Source of the DNA: Bacteroidota bacterium
Lineage (GTDB): Bacteria; Bacteroidota; Bacteroidia; NS11-12g; UBA955
Assembly: GCA_024103355.1 (NCBI GenBank)
Contig: JAGFIU010000014.1
Span: 19,503-83,502, forward strand
Direction of reading: 5' to 3'
Length of the DNA stretch: 64,000 nt
Part shown: positions 1-9,224 of the stretch, piece by piece
Position numbering within the stretch: the stretch's first letter is position 1
Layout: each line of letters starts with the position of its first letter
The notes under the pieces: model-generated
What the model was told of the DNA's origin: nothing
The model's database searches: none
Seen by the model: only the letters and a program-made list of their open reading frames with translations
Position numbers and translations under genes: made by a program

Positions 1-84
1 TATCAGTTTATCTGTTGTATATGACCTCCTGAGAGACATTCGATTAATTTGTGCATTTTTGCCCAAAATTAAAAATCATTGCAA

Positions 85-2718
85 ATGAACTTACGTTTTT
101 CACATCGAATGACATTGAGTATTGCAATAGCATTGAATATGCTGATTGCATCAAATTCACAAGCTCAGTTTTTCAAAAAGAAAAAACCAAAACCAACAAC
201 AGAGGCTCCTTCACCTACCCGACCCGGTTATGAAGACTATGACAAAAAGGTTAAGGGAATGAAAAGAATCGAAGGATTATTTACCTTCTATACAGATACA
301 ACTACCGGCTCTATGTATTTATCAATCAACAAGAATCAGATTGGAGAAAAGTATATCTATTTTAGTTATACAGAAAATGGTCTTGCAAGTATAGGAGCAA
401 TAAGAGGTATGTATAGGGAAACAAAGGTTTTTAAGATTGAGCAATACTATAATAAGATTGAATTTAATACACAAAACAACTCTTTTTACTTTGATACCTT
501 ATCTGCTCTTAGTCACGCTAGAAATGCCAATGTGGTTCCCGGAATGATGTTGAGTGAGAAAATTATAGCTGCCAACAAGGATTTTAGCAAGTTTCTAATT
601 TCTGCCGACAATATATTTTTGAAAGAAACCCTACAGCAAATCAAATCCACACCCGGAGCGGGCTATTCACTCGGTTCACTGAATCCATCTAAAACACGTT
701 ATGTAAACATTAAAAGCTATCCTGAGAACAGCGATGTAATTGTGAAATATGTCTATGATGACCCGTTTCCAAAATACTCAGGTGGAGCAGGGTCAACTGA
801 AAGAAGGTTTGTTGAAGTTGAGATTCAACACAGCTTTATTCAAGTTCCAAAAAATAATTTCAAACCACGCAGAGATGACCAAAGAGTTGGCTATTTTACA
901 ACCCAAACCAATGACATGACTACTTTTGAGGCAGTCAATTACCGCGATTTTATTCATCGTTGGAATTTAGAGAAAAAGAATCCGGAAGAAGCACTTTCAG
1001 AGCCTGTAAAACCTATTGTATGGTGGATTGAGAATACCACTCCGGTTGAATACAGAGAAACCATCAAAGAAGCTATTTTGCAATGGAATATTGCATTTGA
1101 AGCAGCCGGGTTTAAAAACGCAGTAGAAGTATATGAGCAGCCGGATACAGCAAGTTGGGATGCAGGCGATATTCGCTACAATGTTATGCGTTGGACAAGT
1201 TCGCCAAGCCCTGCCTTTGGAGGCTATGGACCTAGTTTTGTAAATCCTTTGACAGGTGAAATCTTGGGTGCTGATATCATGTTTGAATTTGTATTTATGA
1301 CCAATAGACTCAGCAATGAAAAATTGTTTAAACTAACGGCAATGCCGAATAACAACCCTACCGAGTATCTGGAAATACTCATGGACTCATTGCATGATAC
1401 CTATCATGTTCATAATCACGGAAATACTAATTGTAATCTTGGTGCTGAGTTGCAACAACAAACTTTGTTTGGTATTACTGCTCTCAGAGCCTTGGGTGGT
1501 ACACAAGCTCAGGTGGACCGATTTACCAAAGAAGCGTTGTATTATCTTGTTCTTCATGAAGTTGGGCACACGCTTGGTTTGACACATAATATGAGGGCTT
1601 CTCAAATGTTGTCACCGGAAGAATTGCAAAACATCAATATCACAAGTGTAAAAGGAACGGCAGCTTCTGTAATGGATTATCCTTCCATGAATTTTGCCAA
1701 TATAAAAGGTTTGGAGGTTCAACAGTATAATACCAAGCCCGGACCTTATGATATTTGGGCAATTACCTATGGTTATTCAGAAGCATTGGCTGATGAAGTT
1801 GCAGAAGAAGCCAGATTAGAGAAAATCCTTTCACGCTCAGTAGAAAAAGAACTTGCTTATGGCAATGATGCCGATGATATGCGCTCTCCCGGCAAAGGGA
1901 TTGACCCCCGTGTCAATATTTTTGACCAAAGCAATGATGCCATGTTGTATGCAGAAAACAGGATGAAATTGGTGAATAAAGTTTTTGAAAATGTAAAACA
2001 AAAGTATGTGTCAGATGGCAAGAGTTATCAGGAGTTGCGCAATGCTTATTTGTTGCTGACAGGTGAATATGCACGCCAAGGAGATGTGATTTCAAGATAT
2101 ATTGGAGGAGTTTATGCAGAAAGATTTATGGCAGGTCAAAAACCCGGAGTGAAACCCTTGACACCAGTATCGTTGCAAGACCAAAAACGCGCAATGAAAC
2201 TTCTCACTGATTATGTATTTGCTCCCAATGCGATGTATGTTCCGGATTCTTTGTTACCATTTTTACAACCCCAAAGACGCGGATTTGGTTTCTTCTCTAA
2301 CACTGAAGACCCAAAACTATTGGACAGACAACTTACCATGCAGGCACTACCTTTACAACATCTTCTCGCTTTTACTACCCTCAAAAGAATTTCCGACTCA
2401 AAGCTTTATGGCAACGAATACTCTCTTAATGACTTATTCAATGATTTGAACAATGCTATTTTCAAAGCTGATATCAATGGGAATGTCAATGCTCAAAGAC
2501 AAAACCTTCAGATTTATTATATTAATTTGATTGACAGAAATCTAAATTCGCCCTTCAAAATGTTTTATGACAATCTTGCGATTGCACGAATGACCGTAGC
2601 TTTACAAGATATCAAAAAAATGGTTCAGGCCGGACTTAATTCAGGCAATGAAGAGAGTAAAAATCACAAAAAATATTTGTTGTTTAGGATTGACCAAATA
2701 CAAACATACAACAAGTAG
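85..2718 (+). CDS. Secreted zinc-dependent metalloprotease (DUF5117/DUF5118 type)
   Basis: About 877 residues. The N-terminus is a signal peptide ending near SNSQAQ, so the protein is exported. The zinc site is clear near residue 490: HEVGHTLGLTH, i.e. HExxHxxGxxH, followed by Asn and the metzincin-like downstream region (SVMDYPSMN, a Met-turn). N-terminal DUF5118/DUF5117-like regions precede it, as in the large Bacteroidota metalloproteases of this type. A TTG two codons upstream (position 79) is also open, but the ATG at 85 puts a lysine/arginine-rich start directly before the hydrophobic stretch and is preferred. The next gene, another exported peptidase, starts one base after the stop, so the two are very likely co-transcribed. 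The physiological substrate cannot be read from sequence. Confidence 0.9.
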   Translation: MNLRFSHRMTLSIAIALNMLIASNSQAQFFKKKKPKPTTEAPSPTRPGYEDYDKKVKGMKRIEGLFTFYTDTTTGSMYLSINKNQIGEKYIYFSYTENGLASIGAIRGMYRETKVFKIEQYYNKIEFNTQNNSFYFDTLSALSHARNANVVPGMMLSEKIIAANKDFSKFLISADNIFLKETLQQIKSTPGAGYSLGSLNPSKTRYVNIKSYPENSDVIVKYVYDDPFPKYSGGAGSTERRFVEVEIQHSFIQVPKNNFKPRRDDQRVGYFTTQTNDMTTFEAVNYRDFIHRWNLEKKNPEEALSEPVKPIVWWIENTTPVEYRETIKEAILQWNIAFEAAGFKNAVEVYEQPDTASWDAGDIRYNVMRWTSSPSPAFGGYGPSFVNPLTGEILGADIMFEFVFMTNRLSNEKLFKLTAMPNNNPTEYLEILMDSLHDTYHVHNHGNTNCNLGAELQQQTLFGITALRALGGTQAQVDRFTKEALYYLVLHEVGHTLGLTHNMRASQMLSPEELQNINITSVKGTAASVMDYPSMNFANIKGLEVQQYNTKPGPYDIWAITYGYSEALADEVAEEARLEKILSRSVEKELAYGNDADDMRSPGKGIDPRVNIFDQSNDAMLYAENRMKLVNKVFENVKQKYVSDGKSYQELRNAYLLLTGEYARQGDVISRYIGGVYAERFMAGQKPGVKPLTPVSLQDQKRAMKLLTDYVFAPNAMYVPDSLLPFLQPQRRGFGFFSNTEDPKLLDRQLTMQALPLQHLLAFTTLKRISDSKLYGNEYSLNDLFNDLNNAIFKADINGNVNAQRQNLQIYYINLIDRNLNSPFKMFYDNLAIARMTVALQDIKKMVQAGLNSGNEESKNHKKYLLFRIDQIQTYNK

Positions 2719-2719
2719 A

Positions 2720-4501
2720 ATGAAACATTTTCTGTTTTTATTTTCTGTTTTTTTATCTGCAAATCCAATGACATCCTTGGCACAAGAGATTATCTATCGT
2801 GTTACTATCGAAAATCCTCAGACACATTATGCTAATGTTGAAATAGAAGTTAAAAACTGCAATAGCAACGAAACTCATATCAAAATGCCGGTATGGACAC
2901 CCGGCTCATACATGGTAAGAGAGTTTTCGAGAAATGTAGAGAGCTTTGAAGTCTATGATAACAAAGGGAATAAAATGCCTTGGCAGAAAGATAGAAAAAA
3001 TGCATGGTTGGTAAAAAATGGTAAAAACAAGAATTATGTAGTGCGATACAGTGTTTATGCAAATGAAGTGACCGTTAGAACTTCCTTTATTAATAGCGAA
3101 ACTGCTTTTTTGCTTGGTACCAGTCTTCTGATGTCAGTTGAAGGATATGAAAAAACAGAAGGGAAAATCATTGTTACAGCACCAAAAAAATGGAAAAGTA
3201 TCGCCAGTGGTTTGGGTGAGATAAAAGGAGAACCCTTTAGCTTTTCATTTTCAGACTATGATGAATTAGCAGATTGTCCAATTCAGATTGGAGATTTTGA
3301 TACATTGCAATTTGATGTTCATGGGATACCGCATTATGTAGCCATGGTAGGAGCAAACAATGCAGAAAAGAAAATCCTAAAGAGGGATATGCAACGTATT
3401 TGCAACTCAGCTTATGATGTAGTCGATAAGTCTGATATGAAAAAGTATTGGTTTTTTGTTCAACATGTAGACAATGCCGGAGGCGGATTGGAACATAGAA
3501 ATTCAGTATCGGTGGGGATGTCGCCTAATAATTACTCGGATTCTGTTAAATACAAAGGCTTTTTGGGCTTGGTTGCACACGAATATTTTCATGTTTGGAA
3601 TGTAAAAAGAATACGCCCCATTGAGCTGGGACCTTTTGATTATGATAATGAAGTATATACCCGTATGCTTTGGGTGGCAGAAGGATTCACAACTTACTAT
3701 GATAAACTTCTTCCGTACAGAGCAGGCTTTTTGAACCAAGAAGAGTTTTTAGGCCGTATCTCTAGTATGATTTCATATTCAGAAAATACACCGGGCGCTA
3801 AGTATCAATCCATAGCAGAATCTTCTTTTGATGCATGGATAAAAGCATACAGACCCGATGAAAACAGCATTAACTCTTCTATTTCTTATTATACCAAAGG
3901 TTCTCTTGCAGGAGCATTATTGGATTTAATTATCATCAAAGCTACCAATGGTCAGAAAAACCTGGATGATTTGTTTAAATACTTATATAACGAATATTAT
4001 CTGAACAAAAGAAGAGGTTATACAGAAACAGAATTCAAACAAGCATCCGAAATGATTGCCGGTATTTCGCTGGATTCTTATTTCCAACAAATTGTTTATG
4101 GTACATCAAGCTTTGATTATACAACATTGTTTGCTTCTTTTGGAATTGATTATAGTGCAACACCAAGCAGCGACCCCTATATTGGTTTGGTAGTTTCAAA
4201 AAAAGGAAACAAAACCGTTATCAGTAGTATTCTGAGAGATTCAAAATCTTCTCTCTCCGGTTTGGATGCAGGCGATGTTATTGTATCGATCAATGAACTT
4301 GAACCAACAGAAAACTTTTCTGAGTTTCTAAAATCATTTCCTTCCAATAAATCTCTGACAATAAAGGTAAACAGAGATGGAAAAGAATTGGAGTTTAAGA
4401 CAGAAATTGAAAGAAATCCAAACAATGTATTTAAACTTACACCTTCGGCACAACTCAATCCATCGCAACAAAAGCTGTTTGATAAATGGCTCTTTCGTTA
4501 G
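2720..4501 (+). CDS. M61 family glycyl aminopeptidase-like protease with PDZ domain
   Basis: About 593 residues from the ATG at 2720, which starts a signal peptide (MKHFLFLFSVFLSAN...SLAQ). A longer frame reaching back into the upstream gene lacks that feature, so the internal ATG is chosen. An N-terminal beta-rich domain precedes the catalytic domain with HEYFHVWNVKRIRP at about residue 287, the hallmark of M61 peptidases: zinc ligands in HExxH, and the downstream Glu lies in WVAEGFTTYY. A PDZ domain follows at about residues 480-570 (GLDAGDVIVSIN). The family cleaves small N-terminal residues and is periplasmic or surface-exposed in Bacteroidota. It follows the DUF5117-type protease by one base, suggesting a two-peptidase operon for peptide scavenging or envelope turnover (inferred). 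Confidence 0.92.
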   Translation: MKHFLFLFSVFLSANPMTSLAQEIIYRVTIENPQTHYANVEIEVKNCNSNETHIKMPVWTPGSYMVREFSRNVESFEVYDNKGNKMPWQKDRKNAWLVKNGKNKNYVVRYSVYANEVTVRTSFINSETAFLLGTSLLMSVEGYEKTEGKIIVTAPKKWKSIASGLGEIKGEPFSFSFSDYDELADCPIQIGDFDTLQFDVHGIPHYVAMVGANNAEKKILKRDMQRICNSAYDVVDKSDMKKYWFFVQHVDNAGGGLEHRNSVSVGMSPNNYSDSVKYKGFLGLVAHEYFHVWNVKRIRPIELGPFDYDNEVYTRMLWVAEGFTTYYDKLLPYRAGFLNQEEFLGRISSMISYSENTPGAKYQSIAESSFDAWIKAYRPDENSINSSISYYTKGSLAGALLDLIIIKATNGQKNLDDLFKYLYNEYYLNKRRGYTETEFKQASEMIAGISLDSYFQQIVYGTSSFDYTTLFASFGIDYSATPSSDPYIGLVVSKKGNKTVISSILRDSKSSLSGLDAGDVIVSINELEPTENFSEFLKSFPSNKSLTIKVNRDGKELEFKTEIERNPNNVFKLTPSAQLNPSQQKLFDKWLFR

Positions 4502-4680
4502 CTCTCTGGTCGCTAAATAGAACAGAAATACATTCTTCTCCTTGTATATTTTCAATAAGAGTAAAAAATTACTTTATAATTAGTTGAATATCAGAGTTAT
4601 TAAAGATTTTATTATCTGTTTGTAACCTTCCGTATTCATGTTTACTCTATTCGGATACAAAACAAAAAATTAAATTAAAA

Positions 4681-5373
4681 ATGAAAAAGACAGTAATTAT
4701 CTTGAGTTTGATTGCAGCAATAGCAACCATAAGTTTTTGGACAGTAAAAAATGTAAAAGCCGAAAGCAAAACAGAAAGTCATGTTAATATGATTAACCAT
4801 TCTGTTACTATTCCTGCTGATTTGATGAAAAATCACAAGTTCACGCAATTTAACAAAGCAATGCGTGATTTGTGGTATGCGCACATGTACTGGACATTAA
4901 TCACAGTAGATGCATACTATAATGACCCTAAAGGCTTAGAAGCAAAATTAACCCGTCTTCTACAAAACCAAAAAGACATAGGAGCTGCAATTGTACCATA
5001 CTACGGACAAGCTGCCGGAGATACATTGGCCAAATTGTTGACAGAACACATTCAAGAAGCAGTTCCCGTTTTGCAAGCTGCAAAAGAAAATAACAGCAAA
5101 AATTTGGATAAAGCAGTGAAAGATTGGTATGCAAATGCAAAAGAAATCGGAGTCTTCTTGCACAATGCCAACCCTAATAACTGGACTGCAGAACAAACCG
5201 GAGGTGCTTTGGAAATGCATATTACCCATACTATAGATTATTCTGTTAGTATCTTAAAAGGAAATTACTCTCAATCTTTTGGCGGATTTGAAGAAGCTCT
5301 TCACCACATGGTTACTCTTGCAGATGTTTTATCTGTGGGTATTGCAAGACAATTTCCTAATCAGTTTAAGTAA
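4681..5373 (+). CDS. Exported helical protein of unknown function (LWxxHxxWT / ADxLxxGIxxQFP family)
   Basis: 230 residues. Residues 1-27 form a signal peptide or N-terminal anchor (MKKTVIILSLIAAIATISFW). The rest is predicted almost entirely helical, with conserved-looking blocks LWYAHMYWT, RLLQNQKDIGAAIVPYYG, LLTEHI, NANPNNW, MHITHT and ADVLSVGIARQFP. From memory this block order recurs in proteins of Firmicutes, Actinobacteria and Bacteroidota, sometimes labelled glycosyltransferase without support. The repeated His/Glu positions within a four-helix-like pattern could bind metal or a cofactor, but that is inference. A stand-alone gene: its upstream gap of 179 bases shows no strong promoter match, and a stable hairpin lies 38 bases after the stop. 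Confidence 0.75.
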   Translation: MKKTVIILSLIAAIATISFWTVKNVKAESKTESHVNMINHSVTIPADLMKNHKFTQFNKAMRDLWYAHMYWTLITVDAYYNDPKGLEAKLTRLLQNQKDIGAAIVPYYGQAAGDTLAKLLTEHIQEAVPVLQAAKENNSKNLDKAVKDWYANAKEIGVFLHNANPNNWTAEQTGGALEMHITHTIDYSVSILKGNYSQSFGGFEEALHHMVTLADVLSVGIARQFPNQFK

Positions 5374-5410
5374 AAATTAAATATTAGTTATTTATTTTGC
5401 GGTTAATCAA

Positions 5411-5439
5411 GATGTCGTCTCAAAATCTGAGGCGACATC
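5411..5439 (+). terminator. Stem-loop between the exported helical protein gene and the sigma factor gene
   Basis: A 12-bp stem (GATGTCGTCTCA paired with TGAGGCGACATC, one G-T wobble) with a 5-base loop. It lies 38 bases after one gene and 20 bases before the ATG of the next. The trailing sequence is CGTTTG rather than a clean T run, so it may be a terminator for the upstream gene or a structured 5' leader of the sigma factor gene. Confidence 0.5.
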
Positions 5440-5458
5440 CGTTTGTAATAAAAAAATA

Positions 5459-6112
5459 ATGACAAACAAAGCAGAAAAATTTGACGATATTCAAGTAATT
5501 GAACGTGTTGTAAAAGGTGAAAGAGCACTCTATGAAGTTTTGGTTAGAAAATACAATCCGTATCTTTATAAAGTAGGGATGTCTTACGGTTATAATCATG
5601 ATGACACCCAAGATCTAATGCAAGACACCTATATTGATGCGTTCAAGAGTTTATCGCAATTTGAAAACAAAGCCAATTTCAAAACCTGGTTAGTAAGGAT
5701 AATGTTAAACAACTGTTACAGAAAGAAACAAAAACTCAGTTTTCAGAATGAAATTGCAAAAGATGAAATAAAAGAAGGAGCAACACCTATGTTTGAATAT
5801 CAAAATCATGACACCTATTCTAAAGTTCACAATCGTGAATTAGGCTACATTATTGACAAAGCCCTGCATAGTATTCCTGAGGAGTATCGCATGGTATTTT
5901 CATTAAGAGAAATGAATCAGTTTAATGTAGCAGAGACTGCAGAACTTTTAGGATTGAGCGAAGCCAACGTAAAAGTAAGACTGAACAGAGCCAAAACAAT
6001 GCTCAAAGCTCATTTACTCAAATCACACAATGTGCAAGAGCTTTATGCATTCCATGCAGTTTATTGCGACCCTTTTACTGAAAAATTAATGAAAAAAATC
6101 AACGCGCTTTAA
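5459..6112 (+). CDS. ECF-type RNA polymerase sigma factor
   Basis: 217 residues. Sigma region 2 spans about residues 20-90 (DDTQDLMQDTYIDAFKSL, then FKTWLVRIMLNNCY, the -10 recognition and core-binding signatures), and region 4 about 138-190 (IPEEYRMVFSLREMNQF, then VAETAELLGLSEANVKVRLNRAK, the helix-turn-helix). The roughly 25-residue tail (HAVYCDPFTEKLMKKINAL) is longer than in minimal ECF factors and contains His and Cys. No anti-sigma factor gene is adjacent; instead the stop overlaps the start of a SUI1-like gene (TAATG), implying translational coupling. The trigger is therefore not evident from context. Confidence 0.93.
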   Translation: MTNKAEKFDDIQVIERVVKGERALYEVLVRKYNPYLYKVGMSYGYNHDDTQDLMQDTYIDAFKSLSQFENKANFKTWLVRIMLNNCYRKKQKLSFQNEIAKDEIKEGATPMFEYQNHDTYSKVHNRELGYIIDKALHSIPEEYRMVFSLREMNQFNVAETAELLGLSEANVKVRLNRAKTMLKAHLLKSHNVQELYAFHAVYCDPFTEKLMKKINAL

Positions 6113-6468
6113 TGTCAAAACCTAAGAAAATAAAGCGTGATACCGATGGAATTGTTTATTCCACCGAGCCAAATTTTGCTTTTGAAAATCTATTTGAAAA
6201 ATTAGATTTGGATAATGCCCTCAAACCAAATCAGCAGAAACTCAATATACGCATGGAAAACAAAGGTCGTGGAGGCAAGACCGCTACATTGATAGAAGGC
6301 TTCCATGGTAGTGAAGAGGAACTGAAAGATTTAGAGAAAAAACTTAAAACCCATTGCGGAACCGGTGGCAGTATTGTAGATGGTGAGATTCTGATACAAG
6401 GAGACCAAAGAAAAAAAGTAATGGATTTTCTTCAAAAACTCGGATACAAAACAAACAAGGCTATTTGA
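6112..6468 (+). CDS. SUI1/eIF1-like translation factor (YciH type)
   Basis: 118 residues. The C-terminal ~75 residues carry the SUI1 fold signature: RMENKGRGGKTATLIEGF, then LKTHCGTGGSIVDGEILIQGD and a final QKLGY. This matches bacterial YciH proteins, homologues of eukaryotic eIF1, which bind the 30S subunit and discriminate start codons. The N-terminal ~45 residues (YSTEPNF region) are typical of bacterial members. The ATG overlaps the sigma factor stop by one base, so the two are translated as a coupled pair. It converges on the following minus-strand gene with only 8 bases between the stops. Confidence 0.9.
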   Translation: MSKPKKIKRDTDGIVYSTEPNFAFENLFEKLDLDNALKPNQQKLNIRMENKGRGGKTATLIEGFHGSEEELKDLEKKLKTHCGTGGSIVDGEILIQGDQRKKVMDFLQKLGYKTNKAI

Positions 6469-6476
6469 GAATTTTT

Positions 6477-8561
6477 TTACTTTTCTCTAATAAGAGTAAT
6501 AACACCGGACTCCCTATAATTTTTGCCGTTGGCAGGGTCAGAATAAAATAACAAAAAATAATATGTGCCATCCGGACATGGTTGGTTTGGATCGTTGGAA
6601 ACACAGCCATTCCAAGGTTTATCTACTTTGGGATTATAGTTATATAATTCCAGTCCCCAACGATTGTAGATAACGCATTTTGCTTTCTCATAAACATCTA
6701 TCGTTATTTCAAAAAAATCATTAACACCATCCTTTCCCGGAGTAAATACATTGGGAAATTCTATTTTCTTTTTCAGACATTCATCAAATGTAATAAAGAT
6801 GGAATCTGTTGCTTTGCAACCATTTTCATCGGTAACGGTTAGTTTTACAAGTTCGTTTTGAGAACTGAGATAATTTTTGGCATGAGAGCCATTTTGCCAT
6901 TCAAACTCATAATCAGGATTGGTTTTTGGAACAACCAAATAATCCGGCTTTTTACAGATAACGGTATCATTACCTAAATCCACTTCGGGCGGGGTAAAAA
7001 GTGTAATAAATTTGGAAACAGTATCCTTAGGACAATCACTATCTGCTTTTGTTCCAATCAATTTAACCTCAAACCTGCCTGATTTAGTAAAAGTATGAGA
7101 TGTGCTATTTCCAACAGCATTGTTTCCGTCATCAAAATCCCATTTTAGATTTGAGTATCCTTTGTTAATTGCGGTAAAGTCAAATTTCTGATTTGTGTTG
7201 CAATAGCTAAAATCGCTTGGAATGAGTGTATAATTGAGTTCCAAATTCTCATAAGCAGAACCCATTGATAATGTATAGCTCTCAGAATTTCCATAACCGT
7301 ACATATATGCAGTAAACGGGTTTTTAGATTCCAAAAAATGATATTGAGACAAAACCGGAACAGTCACAACCTGTTTACCGGTACATGCAGGGGTAATTGT
7401 AGCTCCGGATATTGTGTTAATTGCCACTCCATCTAAAAGCACATCTGATGGCAGAGTGCAAACAATACTGAGAAAAGCAAAAGAAATATTGGTGGTTAGC
7501 GGTACTCTGAAATAGCTGGATTTTACTTCCTGCCCTTCCGGAATAAGCCTGAACATTGATGGGTCAGAGAGGTTTTGTGGATGACCATTACACTCACCCG
7601 ATTTGATTAGTTGAACAACAGAAATAGGCTTATCTGCTTTAATACATCTGATATTGTTGTTGTTGTTGTTTTGTGTAACATGTTGTCCTGCGTTTAATAA
7701 AAACGCAGGTACTCCATCTATGCTGATAGAGGTATTGTTTTCTTTTGCAACAAAACTGAGAACAAACCCGGAATTCATCCCGATCAAAGGGACACTGTAA
7801 AAGTCCGTACCCCAAAAAGTAATGGGCAATTCTTGCTCCCACAAGTGGTCACAACCGGAGCAACCTACATTGTAATTGACCTGAGAGCATCTGGAACCGG
7901 AAAAAACAACAATCTTTTTACAGCCATTATCAACCCTTACCTTGCTTCCTGCCATGCTAACACTGTCTTTGCTTTGTACCTGATAAACCTGACCACGTTG
8001 CAGCATTACACTGAATGGTGTTCCGGCAGCTTTTCCCAAGCGGGTATCATGTGCAGGGGTGATCTCAACGGAAGTATTGTTTTCTGTTGCAATTATCATA
8101 AACTCAGAAGAAAATGAATTTGAACCTCTGAATGTATTGATAATATATCTCCCACCTTTGGGTAAATATTCCAATGGTACAAGGCTGATTGCATCAGTAC
8201 TAAACGGAGAGTTATTCATGGCAAGTACACCAATGGCTGTATCGGCACTGATAAAAATTCCCTTGTCTTGTGCATTCTCTGAGCCTGTAACATAGACCAA
8301 TGCTGTGGGTATAGTAATCAAAGTGTCTTTGCCGGCTCCAAGTGAAAAATTGATATTTCCAAAAACCGGTACTTCAATGTTAATCTTTGCCGGATAGCGA
8401 CTTGCAAAATGTAGATTCAAGGCTAGAGGAGTAGATGAATTTTCCATAAAACCAACCCAAAAAGTCTTGCCGGTATTTGATGTCTGATTTTGAGCAACTA
8501 TAATATTGCTTGTCAATAAGAAAAGCGAGGTAAGATAGAAATATCTTAATGTTTCAAACAC
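6477..8561 (-). CDS. Secreted IgGFc-binding-like protein with PKD domain and T9SS type B (CHU_C) C-terminus
   Basis: 694 residues, GTG start. It has a signal peptide (to about residue 23, NIIVAQ) and an N-terminal IgGFc_binding-like region (GISADTAIGVLAMN-type strands; SEFMIIATENNTSVEITP). A PKD domain lies near residues 455-510 (WDFDDGNNAVGNSTSHTF), then a gliding-motility-type C-terminal domain (FPNVFTPGKDGVNDFFEI...YNRWGLELY...PDGTYYFLL) that directs T9SS type B export and surface attachment. A TAnnTTTG element ends only five bases before the GTG, so the mRNA may be leaderless; no other in-frame ATG exists in the signal peptide. Probably an adhesin or matrix component; the ligand is unknown and the IgGFc name does not imply antibody binding. 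Confidence 0.88.
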   Translation of the reverse strand: MFETLRYFYLTSLFLLTSNIIVAQNQTSNTGKTFWVGFMENSSTPLALNLHFASRYPAKINIEVPVFGNINFSLGAGKDTLITIPTALVYVTGSENAQDKGIFISADTAIGVLAMNNSPFSTDAISLVPLEYLPKGGRYIINTFRGSNSFSSEFMIIATENNTSVEITPAHDTRLGKAAGTPFSVMLQRGQVYQVQSKDSVSMAGSKVRVDNGCKKIVVFSGSRCSQVNYNVGCSGCDHLWEQELPITFWGTDFYSVPLIGMNSGFVLSFVAKENNTSISIDGVPAFLLNAGQHVTQNNNNNNIRCIKADKPISVVQLIKSGECNGHPQNLSDPSMFRLIPEGQEVKSSYFRVPLTTNISFAFLSIVCTLPSDVLLDGVAINTISGATITPACTGKQVVTVPVLSQYHFLESKNPFTAYMYGYGNSESYTLSMGSAYENLELNYTLIPSDFSYCNTNQKFDFTAINKGYSNLKWDFDDGNNAVGNSTSHTFTKSGRFEVKLIGTKADSDCPKDTVSKFITLFTPPEVDLGNDTVICKKPDYLVVPKTNPDYEFEWQNGSHAKNYLSSQNELVKLTVTDENGCKATDSIFITFDECLKKKIEFPNVFTPGKDGVNDFFEITIDVYEKAKCVIYNRWGLELYNYNPKVDKPWNGCVSNDPNQPCPDGTYYFLLFYSDPANGKNYRESGVITLIREK
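7654..7668. repeat. (TTG)5 trinucleotide repeat encoding an Asn run
   Basis: Five tandem TTG units on the plus strand give AAC codons on the coding strand and a six-Asn tract in the IgGFc-like protein, near residue 300. It is in frame, so unit changes would alter Asn number without breaking the gene. Confidence 0.8.
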
Positions 8562-8565
8562 GTTG

Positions 8566-8573
8566 CAAAGATA
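8566..8573 (-). promoter_or_regulatory. -7 promoter element TATCTTTG for the IgGFc-like gene
   Basis: Exact match to the Bacteroidota TAnnTTTG -7 consensus on the minus strand, ending five bases before the GTG start at 8561. No convincing -33 TTG element at the usual spacing was seen. Confidence 0.6.
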
Positions 8574-8596
8574 ATCTGCTAAAATCTTTTTTAAAT

Positions 8597-9217
8597 TTAT
8601 TTATAAATTTTCTCTCCGGCTTCTACAGCAATCTGCAAGTAATTTTCTTTAGGAACTATAGGACATGAATAACCTGTATCATAATGACAGTATGGGTTAT
8701 ATGCAGTATTAAAATCCAGCCAAACAGAGTCTTTGCCTTGTTCCAAATCAATATCCATATACCTGCCACCACCGTATGTAGTAGTTCCATTGGTGAAATC
8801 TTTAAATGGAACAAAAATCCTATTCGGTGATTTATTATTGATATAGCCCCACAACGAATCCCTATGCCCGGAAAGAGTAAAGTCAAATAGGTATTTTTTT
8901 AAATAAACAGGCATTCTTTCAGTGTTGGTTTGAAACTGAATTATTTCAGGATCGATTTGCGATGCGACCTTTACCAATACACGATACTGAGAATTTGGCT
9001 CAAAATAGTTGAGCTTTGTAAAATTCTTATGCTTATAAAAAGGAGATTCTTTGCTTATTCTAAATAAGGAGTCCTGAGTATTTCTGAAAGACTGTATTGA
9101 TTGAATATAATTAATATCTTCGGTACTTAGTCCAAATTGTGAACTTGATTGACTGCACGAGCCAAAAGCAAATCCTAAAAAAATAAAGAAAACATAAGAG
9201 CCGAAAATATTTTTCAT
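8597..9217 (-). CDS. DUF1684 family lipoprotein
   Basis: 206 residues. The N-terminus ends in a lipobox-like FGSC, so it is probably lipid-anchored. The C-terminal half carries the DUF1684 pattern: FVPFKDFTNGTTTYGGGRYMDID, LDFNTAYNPYCHYDTGYSCPIVPKENYL and a final VEAGEK. The conserved Tyr/Cys/His/Pro-rich stretch is the family signature; biochemical function is not established. It follows the LysM pseudo-transglycosylase gene by 7 bases on the same strand, so the two are likely one operon and both act at the envelope (inferred). Confidence 0.87.
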   Translation of the reverse strand: MKNIFGSYVFFIFLGFAFGSCSQSSSQFGLSTEDINYIQSIQSFRNTQDSLFRISKESPFYKHKNFTKLNYFEPNSQYRVLVKVASQIDPEIIQFQTNTERMPVYLKKYLFDFTLSGHRDSLWGYINNKSPNRIFVPFKDFTNGTTTYGGGRYMDIDLEQGKDSVWLDFNTAYNPYCHYDTGYSCPIVPKENYLQIAVEAGEKIYK

Positions 9218-9224
9218 AAGAACT

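Noticed and set aside
7654..7668. (TTG)5 repeat considered as a phase-variation switch
   Set aside because: It is a trinucleotide in frame, so changes would not turn the gene on or off; only five units.
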